64,000 bases of DNA from Larix kaempferi (taxonomy: Eukaryota > Streptophyta > Pinopsida > Pinales > Pinaceae), in assembly GCA_027924585.1 (NCBI GenBank), contig BSBM01001719.1, forward strand, positions 13,411,001 to 13,475,000. Direction: 5' to 3'. Of this stretch, positions 10,636-19,229 are shown piece by piece. The position numbers were made by a program, and so were the translations under genes. Within the stretch, counting starts at the first letter, position 1, and each line of letters starts with the position of its first letter. A model generated the notes under the pieces. It saw only the letters and a program-made list of their open reading frames with translations. It was not told the origin of the DNA and searched no databases.

Positions 10636-10740
10636 ATGACCCTCGCTATTTATGCATTTATAGTTACTATCAATGACCATCACTAATTCCTGTGAACAAT
10701 AGCGGCTTTTAATGACAAAACTTTAATCAAGGATGATTTT
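10636..10740. mobile_element. CACTA-like element, part right of the solo LTR
   Basis: The subterminal repeat unit continues here (GACCATCACTAATTCC, GAACAATAG), matching units at 8594-8830. Similarity fades near 10740. The other terminal repeat is not found, so this end is probably truncated. Confidence 0.6.
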
Positions 10741-10847
10741 AAGAAACCCCCCCAAATTTATATGTATAAAAAATTGGCGAATCTCCCCGATATATAGGAA
10801 AATTTGAAGGCGATTTTATCAATAATATAATATGTATATATACTTTT

Positions 10848-11036
10848 TTGGCGAATATTTCATTTTATTATATGATGTTGTAAAATCTTGGCAAATCTTT
10901 CACTAAATTATAAGATATTGTAAAATCTTGGCGAATATTTCACTGAATTATAAAATATTGTAAAAACTTGGTGAATATTTCACTGAATTATAAAATATTG
11001 TAAAAAATTGGTGAATATTTCACTAATTTATAAAAC
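10848..11036 (+). repeat. 40-bp minisatellite, nearly five units
   Basis: Units start TTGG at 10848, 10888, 10928, 10968 and 11008, each exactly 40 bp apart, with the pattern TTGGCGAATATTTCACTGAA then an AT-rich half. The last unit is partial. The AT-rich stretch at 10760-10847 contains one or two degenerate starts of the same motif (TTGGCGAATC). Confidence 0.88.
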
Positions 11037-11099
11037 ACATTGAATGGCACTCTACTTGTTAATTCTGAGTTCAAGGATTCTTTAAGTGTTGAGTTCAAT

Positions 11100-11323
11100 G
11101 TCCCACATGGGTGTGGCTCATTGGCTATTAGCTTGATATGAAGTCACATGTTGTAAATAGAGGTCACGTGTTCAAATCACACCTGGGCTTACCTATTTCC
11201 CATGCTTGCGGGAGGTGTGGGGAACCTAGGGGTATAGTGGTAGAGGGATTGGATCCCTGGACCCCGTGTCACGCGAGTACCAGCCCAGTCTCCAGTTGTC
11301 GATCCCCCTAGTCAAAAAAAAAA
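11100..11323 (+). mobile_element. SINE-1: tRNA-derived SINE with 13-bp target duplication
   Basis: A 224-bp insert is flanked by perfect 13-bp repeats TGTTGAGTTCAAT (11087-11099 and 11324-11336). An A-box-like motif TGGCTCATTGG (11114-11124) and a B box GTTCAAATC (11170-11178) form an RNA polymerase III promoter. The element ends GATCCCCCTAGTC followed by an A10 tail. These are the marks of a tRNA-derived SINE mobilised by a LINE. The tRNA of origin cannot be told by eye. Confidence 0.9.
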
Positions 11324-11339
11324 TGTTGAGTTCAATTGC

Positions 11340-11575
11340 TCTATTTCAATTTTTGGTCCCAATACCAAATGGTAGTGACCTTAATGAAGCCTTCATATCC
11401 AAGCAAAACCGAGTGGATCTTGTAGACATGTATTCTAAATGTGGGTGTTTGGAGGATGCATGTAAAGTGTTTGACCAAGTACTAGAGTGAAATACGGTCT
11501 CATGGAATGAAATGCTTTCAGGATATGTTCAACATGGACATGGAAAGGAGGAACATTATCAGAGGGGTTCTTGGG
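11340..11575 (+). pseudogene. Fragment of a PLS-type pentatricopeptide repeat (PPR) gene
   Basis: The frame reads VDLVDMYSKCGCLEDACKVF, a clear PPR motif. After a TGA near 11488 it continues NTVSWNEMLSGYVQHGHGK, the following motif in plant PLS-class organellar RNA-editing or processing factors. About two repeats are present out of the dozen or more in a real gene, with no start, no transit peptide and a stop inside. It is a gene fragment, either carried by a transposon or a relic of a duplicated gene. It lies directly after SINE-1. Confidence 0.8.
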
Positions 11576-11807
11576 GTAGAGATTTCCATTCATAGATTCT
11601 GATGATGATAGCAATTGCCTCTTTTTCTTACTTGCAGTTTTTTCCTCTACTACTTGAGTTTCTATTTGTATTTTTCTCCCTACAATTAGTGGAGTTTTCT
11701 TCTTGTTCTTCTTTAATAATCTTGGGAGATGACTTTTTTTGAATTGCTTAGATCAACAAATGAATTGCACCCACAGATTTGTGATGGAAAATCTTGTCTT
11801 AGCAGTC
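11576..11807. other. No gene recognised
   Basis: This T-rich sequence lies between the PPR fragment and SINE-2. I see no open frame, repeat or RNA gene. Confidence 0.5.
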
Positions 11808-11995
11808 ATGACTAGGGGGATCTATTCCACCAAACTTTCCCAAGATTAGTAACTTGCCCCATCCACATGAAACAACATATTGTGGAGGAAACTTGACCCA
11901 CAAGCAACAAGCATTTCACAAGTGGGGATCAGACTTGGGTCGAGAAGATCAAAACACCCTGCTTTAACCAACTAGGCCAGACCCCATTGACCCGA
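11808..11995 (-). mobile_element. SINE-2: second tRNA-derived SINE, opposite orientation
   Basis: On the minus strand a canonical A box TGGCCTAGTTGG (11979-11968) is followed 45 bp later by a decayed B box GTCTGATCC (11934-11926). The 3' end reads GATCCCCCTAGTC (11822-11810), identical to the 3' end of SINE-1, so the two probably belong to one family with a shared LINE-recognised tail. No long A tail and no clear target duplication remain, so this copy is older. Confidence 0.72.
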
Positions 11996-12692
11996 GGGGA
12001 GATGAATTTTTCACTCCCCTTTGTCCCTTAGAAAATTAAATATTGAAGAATGCTATGGTATGTATTTGTACTTCATCTTTAACTTATATATGAAGTTTCC
12101 AACTGTCCATATCTTGTGCCATTTACAGATTTGAATTTCCAGCTATATGTTCTTTATGCTTTACTATTTACAATGATTTATATCTCATTGGTTTGACATA
12201 AGTAAAAAAATCAAATTGTTACATGATTTAGCATATAAAGAAAGAATATAAGGGGTTGAATTTACTTCTCTTAAAGTACATTTCCAGATTTGTTTGTTGG
12301 CTAATAAATTTCCCTAGAAGGGATGCAAACTTATGTCTAGGTCTGGTATATTTTCTCTTTCAATTGTTGTGAAGTTTGGGGTTGTTAGAAGTAAATTACT
12401 GTGATCTTTCTGCTCTCGTTTTATACACAAATTTACAATAGTCCTAAAGTCTAAAAATTCTAGGGCCGAGATCCAAGAAACCTTCTAGGAAGAAGGTGAA
12501 ATTTCAGTTTCGCATTAATTGGTTGATTGCATGAAATTTCCAACACCAGTGTGTAGTAGAATCATTTTTTCCAAGTTCTGATTTGGATAAAGGATGTGTG
12601 GTTCAAGTTCAAAGTTGAGCAAATAACAGATGCATCACAGTGTGACATGTGGCTGCTATAATTAGACACTATAATGTGATAAATCCCTACCT
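11996..12692. other. No gene recognised
   Basis: AT-rich sequence without open frames above background. No LTR ends, terminal repeats or RNA genes were seen. The LINE fragment begins at about its right edge. Confidence 0.45.
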
Positions 12693-12924
12693 GTGATTCT
12701 AGAGTGGGGAATTTTCCTTGCCGAGAATTCCAGTCTCTTTAGGGAGAAATATATCCCTCCTTTTCAATGTGCTTCTCAATATTTTAATATTCCCATTAGA
12801 TTTAAAAAAGTTAAAAAGGAGAATCCAAAGAGACATATAGAAGAGGAGAAAATAAATAAATCTGGGGGTTGGGAATATTTTAATGGTGTTTTGCAAGGGT
12901 ACCCTTTAAGGAATGGAGCAGGGG
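12693..12924 (+). pseudogene. LINE-2 RNase H fragment, part left of gypsy-1
   Basis: The frame ends GGWEYFNGVLQGYPLRNGAG, which matches the N-terminal strand of the RNase H domain in plant L1-type LINEs (WAYFDGA...GAG; compare LINE-1 near 38380 on the minus strand). The catalytic Asp of FDG is Asn here. The domain is cut by gypsy-1 at the AGGGG target site and resumes at 17249. Confidence 0.75.
12920..12924. repeat. gypsy-1 target site duplication, left copy
   Basis: AGGGG here equals AGGGG at 17244-17248. It is a perfect 5-bp duplication made at integration. Confidence 0.92.
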
Positions 12925-13310
12925 TGTGATGAACCTGCAATAATTAATTAATGCAAATACACGAGATATCAGAAATAATAGAACTTAGAATCACTTTTAT
13001 ATTGATCACGGGCCACTTCGAGGGGGCAACCTCCTTTGAGCAAGCTCAATACAATTAACTTCATGGTCCTTCAATGACCTCAACACACACTTATATACTA
13101 AGTATATGCCCAATACTATGAGTCAAAACCATGGGACATATAATACTACGGGACGACTTACAAAGCATATGCGTCCAATACTATGGGTCAATACTATGGG
13201 CTAATATAAACTACGTATCAATAAATACTACGGGACGACTTACAAAGCATATGCGTCCAACAACAATATACTAACATAGTAAAGAGAAGGGTTGACATAG
13301 GTTCCTAACA
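12925..13310 (-). repeat. gypsy-1 3' LTR (386 bp)
   Basis: On the plus strand it runs TGTGATGAACCTGC ... GGTTCCTAACA. It contains an internal duplication in which TACTACGGGACGACTTAC appears near 13145 and again near 13228. It is identical in length to the 5' LTR. Confidence 0.93.
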
Positions 13311-13331
13311 GCCCCTCTCCCTTAGAAAAAG
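13311..13331 (-). promoter_or_regulatory. gypsy-1 polypurine tract
   Basis: On the minus strand AAGGGAGAGGGGC lies directly before the 3' LTR start TGTTAGGAACC. It is the expected plus-strand primer of Ty3/gypsy elements. Confidence 0.8.
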
Positions 13332-13339
13332 TTTTGTCC

Positions 13340-14839
13340 TCAAAGCTTTGGTTGGAGAAATTGCTGCAGAATCTGAAGGAGTGGTTCCCCAGTAGCATCC
13401 TCGGGTTGCATTTCGGGCCACTGACGCCTTTGGAGTGTCAAGGAGGATTGCTTGGAAGGTTGTAGATGAAGAAGAACCCTATCAGCTGCGTGGAAAATGC
13501 GCTTAGAACGGTGCTGATCGGCTTGCTGTTTTAGGCGAATTCTGGCCATGTGAAGATTGTCCTGCAGAATGAGAAGAATCTGATCGTGGTTTCGAAGAAT
13601 CGAGTCAATTTCCTGAATTGGGGAGCTGCTAAGGGTGTATGGAAGAATAACTGGCGATGTTTTTCCATATACTGCTTCATATGGTGTCCTTTGAGATGTG
13701 GTATTGTACCACCAGAGCACTGCTAGGAAATCCATAGAAATAGTTGACCAAAGCTGTGTAGGGATGGGAAAGGGTTTGAGCAATCCCAGAAGGAGTGTCG
13801 TTTCACCCTTGTTGACTTGGAAAGTATCATCGTCAGCCACCATCTGTTGAATTGTCAGTTTTAGTCCCTGCCAAAAGAAGTTACATTGTTCCCGGTCATA
13901 CATTTTGCAGAACCCAGAGTGCCCTGTTGATGAAGAAGCATGGAGTTCATAGAAGAGATAGCCATGTTGAACATATTGCAACCAATTTGGAACAAGCAGA
14001 GAAAGAGCTGTAAGAGAAATTGGGTCATCAATTGTGCGAGAAGGAGCATCTTCCACCATGTTGTCCTTACCCTTCTTGTAAGTGATCACATAGGGATAAC
14101 CCATGAGTTGGATAACCCATTTCAGGTGTGTTGGGGAGGAGACCCATTGTTCCAGAAAATTTTCCAGACTCTGGAGATCAGTCTTGATGCAGAAATAATT
14201 CCTTAATAGGTATGGCTGCCACTTCTGTACTGCATGCAAAATAGCCATCATTTCCTGCTGAGAGGTAGATGTGGCTAAATTCTTACCGAAAAGGTCTCTT
14301 GAAGGCAGCAAGCGCATTGGTTCAGCAAAGAGACCTGCAAATCTATCCAAGGAAGTAGTGGAGACTGTTAATGGGTGCATCTGAATGGAATTGAGCTGAG
14401 CGATGACACCATGTGAATTCTTCTTAAGGATTTTTTCCAGGCGATGTGAACTGATGATGCAGAGAGACCCTGGTTGTAAGCCCATAAATTTGTGTTGTGC
14501 CCCATTGACTTTAAACTGCATCCAAAGTTCAGCAAAATCCCATAAGATGGGGCCAAGTGTGCATAACCATTGAACACCCAAAACCACATCACATCCGCCT
14601 AAGGACAAGGCAAACATGTCAGAGCGTAGGTTATAATCTTCCATAGAGATACGCACATTATGACACTTCCCCTTGCAAGGTAAGGTGCCCTCATTGGAAA
14701 CCATGACTTCAAAGTTGGAGCAAGGATGGACAAAACAATCAGCTTGTTTGGAAATCTGAGGGTCAATGAAGTTATGAGTGCTACCAGAATCAATGAGTAT
14801 GGTAAGAGGGAGCTTCTTGAAGTATCCCCTAACCCGCAT
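13340..14839 (-). CDS. gypsy-1 pol remnant: protease, RNase H and integrase ends in one 499-codon frame
   Basis: An uninterrupted 499-codon frame. Residues 1-130 are an aspartic protease with the intact motif LIDSGSTHNF (Asp17). Around residues 172-182 (FAEP...LPSRD) the RT should begin, but the frame jumps near residue 190 to MMAILHAVQKW, the RT-RNase H junction. RNase H and connection follow (KTDLQSLENFLEQ, DAPSR; residues 195-268). The integrase zinc region is present (residues 300-345), with its two Cys lost (DDDTF). SMDF at 368 then jumps to WWYNTT, so the DDE core is absent. A third gap near residue 467 removes most of the C-terminal tail or chromodomain, leaving PEDATGEP. All three deletions keep frame. 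The ATG is not necessarily the native start: the frame extends upstream to the TAG that ends gag. Confidence 0.88.
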   Translation of the reverse strand: MRVRGYFKKLPLTILIDSGSTHNFIDPQISKQADCFVHPCSNFEVMVSNEGTLPCKGKCHNVRISMEDYNLRSDMFALSLGGCDVVLGVQWLCTLGPILWDFAELWMQFKVNGAQHKFMGLQPGSLCIISSHRLEKILKKNSHGVIAQLNSIQMHPLTVSTTSLDRFAGLFAEPMRLLPSRDLFGKNLATSTSQQEMMAILHAVQKWQPYLLRNYFCIKTDLQSLENFLEQWVSSPTHLKWVIQLMGYPYVITYKKGKDNMVEDAPSRTIDDPISLTALSLLVPNWLQYVQHGYLFYELHASSSTGHSGFCKMYDREQCNFFWQGLKLTIQQMVADDDTFQVNKGETTLLLGLLKPFPIPTQLWSTISMDFLAVLWWYNTTSQRTPYEAVYGKTSPVILPYTLSSSPIQEIDSILRNHDQILLILQDNLHMARIRLKQQADQHRSKRIFHAADRVLLHLQPSKQSSLTLQRRQWPEMQPEDATGEPLLQILQQFLQPKL

Positions 14840-14881
14840 TGTTTGTGGGGTGGTGAAGCCGGTGAAAGCATGTAGAGAGAT

Positions 14882-15854
14882 CTAGGGTGGGTCGTCCTGA
14901 GATGGGGTGTCAACAGGCGAGTGTTGAATGTCAACATGATCATCTAATGTATCTATAGCTTCTTCACCAAGTTCTAAGGTAGGCGGAGAATCCACATCCA
15001 ATAGATAGAGCTTTTGTTGAACACATCTATGTCCTTGAGTGAATTTCTCATCACAATTATAGCAAAGCCCTTTTTCTCGGCGTGCCTGCATTTCTATTTC
15101 AGACAAATGCTTGATAGGAGTTGGTTGAGGAGAAGGCGTGATGGGAGGTTGTTGGGAACCCATATTTCTGAAGGGAACAAAGGTGGGTTTGGAGCGTTGT
15201 TGAGCTGCGATCTTGTCCTCGGCCAGCTTAGCCAACCCTAGGACTTCCATCATTGTGTTGGGACAAAACATTGTGACCTCGGAGCGGATTTCATCCTTGA
15301 GACCACTGATAAAACAACTCCTGTAGAATTCATCAAACAATCCTTCTGTGTGATTGGCCAATTTCTCAAATTTTGTCTGATACTCTCTCACTATGCCAAT
15401 TTGGTGAAGTTTAGTGAGTGCTCCTATGAAATCATCAAAAGCACTAGGACCAAATCGTGGCAAAATGAGTTGGCAAAAATCTGTCCAGTTTGGCTCGGGA
15501 TGAGCTTTGATGTACCAACGGTACCATTGAAGGGCTTCCTGTTCCAAATGAAAGGATGCAAGTGGAACTTTCTGGGCATCAGAAGTATTATGCAGACTGA
15601 AATATTGTTCTGCTCGATATATCCATCCAGTCGAATCAGTACCATTGAAGCGAGGAAAATCAAGCTTCGGCCCACAAAAAATTGTTGGAAGAAGAGAACC
15701 CAGTGGCTGCAAAAGATTCTGGTTGTTTGGTATTGTTCATGGCTGAATGCCGAAGATGGAGGATGAGAAATTTTTCATACAGATCTTGGAGTTTGGTTTG
15801 GATGGATGCAAGTGCTTCCTCCATGGTGTGTTCTCCTGCACGGGTGACAACCAT
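14882..15854 (-). pseudogene. gypsy-1 gag (Retrotrans_gag type) with one frameshift and a terminal in-frame stop
   Basis: The start is taken as MVVTRAGEHTMEEAL, ATG at 15854-15852, because gypsy-2 preserves the same beginning (46351). The frame shifts near 15680-15690: the N-terminal part is in one frame (to NNF) and GPKLDFPRFNGTD onward in another, which runs to TAG at 14882-14884. The capsid-like region has WIYRAEQYF, LEQEALQWYRWY and FGPSAFDDF. The CCHC-like knuckle CYNCDEKFTQGHRC is at 15064-15023. Past the TAG the same frame reads ISLHAFTG, the usual gag-pol joint, and enters the protease. In an intact relative gag and pol would be one polyprotein. Confidence 0.88.
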
Positions 15855-16285
15855 AACCAGGGTTTTTTTTTCGATGGAATGGGTAGAAAAACACAAACAA
15901 AAGCTGATTTAGTAAAGGGAAATTTGGATTGGGGAAACAATCTGATGGGTAATTGGGGTTTGACTAGATTTTGGACACTGTCGAAAGGATAAGAAAGCAA
16001 AAAGGGGGATTTCAGAAGCGGGGTGATAGAATGAGAAAATTTGGTAGAGAGGGACAAAGAAGCAGAATTCAGAAAGAAACTTTGTGGTAAAAATTGAAGG
16101 TGATTGGGTGAAATCTGAGGAAGTTATGGCAAACCCTAAAAATAGACAAATGTGGGATTTCGAGCTTTGGGAAGGGGAATTGGGGATAGGGTCCTTAGGA
16201 ATGAAAGATGCAGAATGGGATGACAGCGGTTCCCCGAAAATTTCAAGGGAAACAGAATGAAAACAAGAGAGATATGGAGAAAAAA

Positions 16286-16325
<40 letters not shown>

Positions 16326-16840
16326 GAAATGGATCGGCAACAGCGGTGCAACGACACGGAAGGGATTTGAAATGGCGACTGGATCTGGAACGAATTTCAG
16401 AATAGATCTGAAACGGCTGGATCTGGAGCGGAAGTGATCAGCAACAGTTCAACTGAAAATAGATATGGACCCCAGGTATGTATGGCTTCCTAACAATTCA
16501 GGTGTTTCCCTTGGCCACCAATGCTGTCTGACGGCTTGCGTATTGGGGCAGTACCCCTCACTCCACTGCTCAGGTAAAACTGATAACCGCTTTGCCACAA
16601 ACGACAGCTCTTGGTTTACCTCATGGGTGGGAACTAGTCAATTAGGTAGGGGTCGTTGCCCTTTTCGCCAGCAGGTCCTCTCAATGGGACAGCTACTTTG
16701 GGGTTCCTGTAGTACTCCTCACAATGATTTTTAGGGCTTATGCCCAAGTACTTCCCATAGTTAAGCGGATAGGGATTATTCCCAAATCCGAAGCTGCGAA
16801 AAAAAAAATTGGCAGAAATTCCACCCAATGAGCCCAAGAA
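15855..16840 (-). other. gypsy-1 5' leader with an AT microsatellite
   Basis: About 1 kb lies between the primer site and gag. It contains repeated GATCTG..AACG motifs near 16320-16430, a worn form of the 36-bp array seen in gypsy-2 at 46802-46981. An (AT)n run of about 34 bp lies near 16289-16322. No open frame appears to be functional. Confidence 0.75.
16289..16322. repeat. (AT)n microsatellite
   Basis: An uninterrupted AT dinucleotide run in the gypsy-1 leader. It is absent from gypsy-2 at the corresponding place, so it grew after the copies separated. Confidence 0.95.
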
Positions 16841-16843
16841 AGT

Positions 16844-16855
16844 GCTCTGATACCA
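16844..16855 (-). promoter_or_regulatory. gypsy-1 primer-binding site
   Basis: On the minus strand, TGGTATCAGAGC follows the end of the 5' LTR (..TTCATCACA) after a short spacer of about two bases. It is the initiator-Met tRNA primer. Confidence 0.88.
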
Positions 16856-16857
16856 GA

Positions 16858-17243
16858 TGTGATGAACCTGCAATAATTAATTAATGCAAATACACGAGAT
16901 ATCAGAAATAATAGAACTTAGAATCACTTTTATATTGATCGTGTGCCACTTCGAGGTGGCAACCTCCTTTGAGCAAGCTCAATACAATTAACTTCACGGT
17001 CCTTCAATGACCTCAACACACACTTATATACTAAGTCTATGCCCAATACTATGAGTCAAAACCATGGGACATATAATACTACGGGACGACTTACAAAGCA
17101 TATGCGTCCAATACTATGGGTCAATACTATGGGCTAATATAAACTACGGATCAACAAATACTACGGGACGACTTACAAAGCATACGCATCCAACAACAAT
17201 ATACTAACATAGTAAAGAGAAGGGTTGACATAGGTTCCTAACA
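16858..17243 (-). repeat. gypsy-1 5' LTR (386 bp)
   Basis: It is the partner of 12925-13310, with the same ends and about 97% identity. It is followed on its outer side by AGGGG (17244-17248). Confidence 0.93.
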
Positions 17244-17248
17244 AGGGG

Positions 17249-17634
17249 ACTAATTTATTTGAACAACTCACACTTCTTGAAATCAAATCTGGCTTGAGGC
17301 ATGGTTAAAACAATTATGCAGAGTTAATAGCTCTAAAATTGGTCCTCACTTTGTTGCGGAAGGATTTACAAAACTCTTAATATTTGGGGATTATTTACAT
17401 GTAATAAAATGGATGGAGGAGGAGTATCAGGTCAGTAATTTTCTGCTGCAGCCCATGTTGGATGAGATAAGAGTTATATATTCACACTTTGAACAACTAA
17501 CTTTTCAGCACATTTTCAGGGAGAGGAATCAAGTCGTAGATGGACTGTCAAAAGAAGCACTTCAGTTAGCTAGAGGTGTCTGGATCATCATAGAATATTA
17601 TGATTATGATGGAATTTTACAAGTAGCACATTAG
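17249..17634 (+). pseudogene. LINE-2 RNase H fragment, part right of gypsy-1
   Basis: It continues the domain cut at 12924. NNYAELIALKL near 17309 carries the RNase H Glu, and the strand IFGDYLHVIKW is recoverable in a shifted frame (its Asp present as GD). From 17413 the frame reads HIFRERNQVVDGLSKEALQL, the C-terminal part with the last catalytic Asp (VDGLSKE). The order and spacing match the RNase H of LINE-1 (37930-38390). Two or three small indels and stops break it. The rest of the LINE is absent. Confidence 0.82.
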
Positions 17635-19229
17635 TATTGAAACTTTGAAAGAAATAATATTTAAATGACAATTTACTAGAAAACCCATCTCTATATTATT
17701 TCCCATAGATGATTACATTATGCAAGCAGCAATATCAAAAAAAAAAATTGTTTATAAATGAAGCTATGTATCTAAAATATTCCTTTATATATGAGGCTAC
17801 ATGTATTGAACATTGAAATAAAACATGAATTAGGTTGCTAAATCCTAATAGCCATCCAAAAATCCCAAAATAATTCACAATGCACACATTACTCAAGCCA
17901 AAATAGTATGGAACATGATATGGCATTTCAAAACAGCGTTATGCGTTTCATACATTTCTAGCATGTACCAAATGTGTTTTCGGCCATGGTATGGAGCCAA
18001 AAACCCACATTTTCTGTGACTAACTTGTAGACTCATTTTTAATACTATATATAGCAGGAAAAAGCTGTGGAAAGTGTGATCAATGTTGACCATGATCTTC
18101 AATAAAATACATTAAAGTGGGTAAGTCATCAATTTAGACTAAGTCACCAAAGAAAGATAAGGATAAAGTACAAATATAAAAACCTATTAACAATCACCTA
18201 CAAATTCACGAGTGAATTGCATCTGATAATTTCAATTTGTGAATGAAATTGCATCTTTGGATTCTTGTGAATTTCACCTCCATCACATGAGAACATATAT
18301 GTGATATCCATTTCAACTGGATTGAGCCTCTAAATATCACCTATGCACCTCCTTTTGTGTGCCCCTCTATGTGCATACACCTCCAAATTTTCCATAATAC
18401 ATCTACAAATTCATGCCCCTTCATTGTGCATATGTAGAGTGAGTATTGGTTGATCCCTCCTCCTCTCCTCATCATCTTCTTCACAATTCACGCATCCTCA
18501 TGCTACCCACTCTTTAGGTCTGTGAGCTTGCAATATCAAATATCTTAGTGCTAAGGAAAACCCTAACTTGGAAACATAATCATTTTCTCTCTTCTCGGAC
18601 TATTTTACATTTAAAAAATAATTGGGAGCATACTCCAAAAATTCCATATTGACCACTTGGCTAACAAGAGTTGAAAATTGCATGAGAGTTGAAGACTAGA
18701 TATGTGAATACATTGCCTTGAAGATTGGTTGCATGAATACATTGCCTTGAATACTGGTTGCCAAGAGTTGAAGACTAATAAATAATTTGGTATATCATTT
18801 TATTGTTGGTGTGTTGGATTATTGCATTGTTGAATAAATGCGTTGGAGTGAGTTGTATGGAGATAGAGCTATAAAGATTGTTTATGTTGATGTTAAACCA
18901 CAACATATTTCCTTTGAGGTTGATAATGGATACATATTATTATTGGAGTATATATATGTTGGTACCATACCAAATATATTTATGCATCTTTTATAAATAT
19001 GTCATTGTAGGAGAGATGTGGAGTAATATGCATTATTATTTGTCACAACTAGAAATAGAGAAAATTGTAATAGAAATTCATTGTTTTATACCAAAAAAAA
19101 TTGACTCTTTTATGCAGACTTAGAGAGTACTAAGAATATTTGTATTGTAAAAAGGTGGATGAGACTATATACCTACACCTTTTTTGTTTTCCCAAATACT
19201 ATTAAATTGAAAATCGATTGTATTACCAT
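17635..19229. other. No gene recognised
   Basis: About 1.6 kb of AT-rich DNA. I see no domain, LTR terminus or terminal repeat pair. A loose local repeat (AATACATTGCCTTGAA) occurs near 18709 and 18736. Short frames here look like chance. Confidence 0.45.

Larger units (their letters stand above)
12925..17243 (-). mobile_element. gypsy-1: Ty3/gypsy element, internally deleted
   Basis: Two 386-bp LTRs bound the element, with a perfect AGGGG duplication outside them. On the minus strand the order is 5' LTR (16858-17243), primer site, a 1-kb leader, gag, protease, RNase H, integrase ends, purine tract and 3' LTR (12925-13310). My LTR hand count is about 10 mismatches, so about 97% identity and younger than copia-1 and Tat. 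Most of RT and the catalytic core of integrase are missing, so it could only move with proteins supplied by a relative. A related, truncated copy is at 45633-47641. Confidence 0.95.

Noticed and set aside
15014-15912. Plus-strand frames opposite gypsy-1 gag
   Set aside because: They are shadows of the gag coding strand, without independent motifs.
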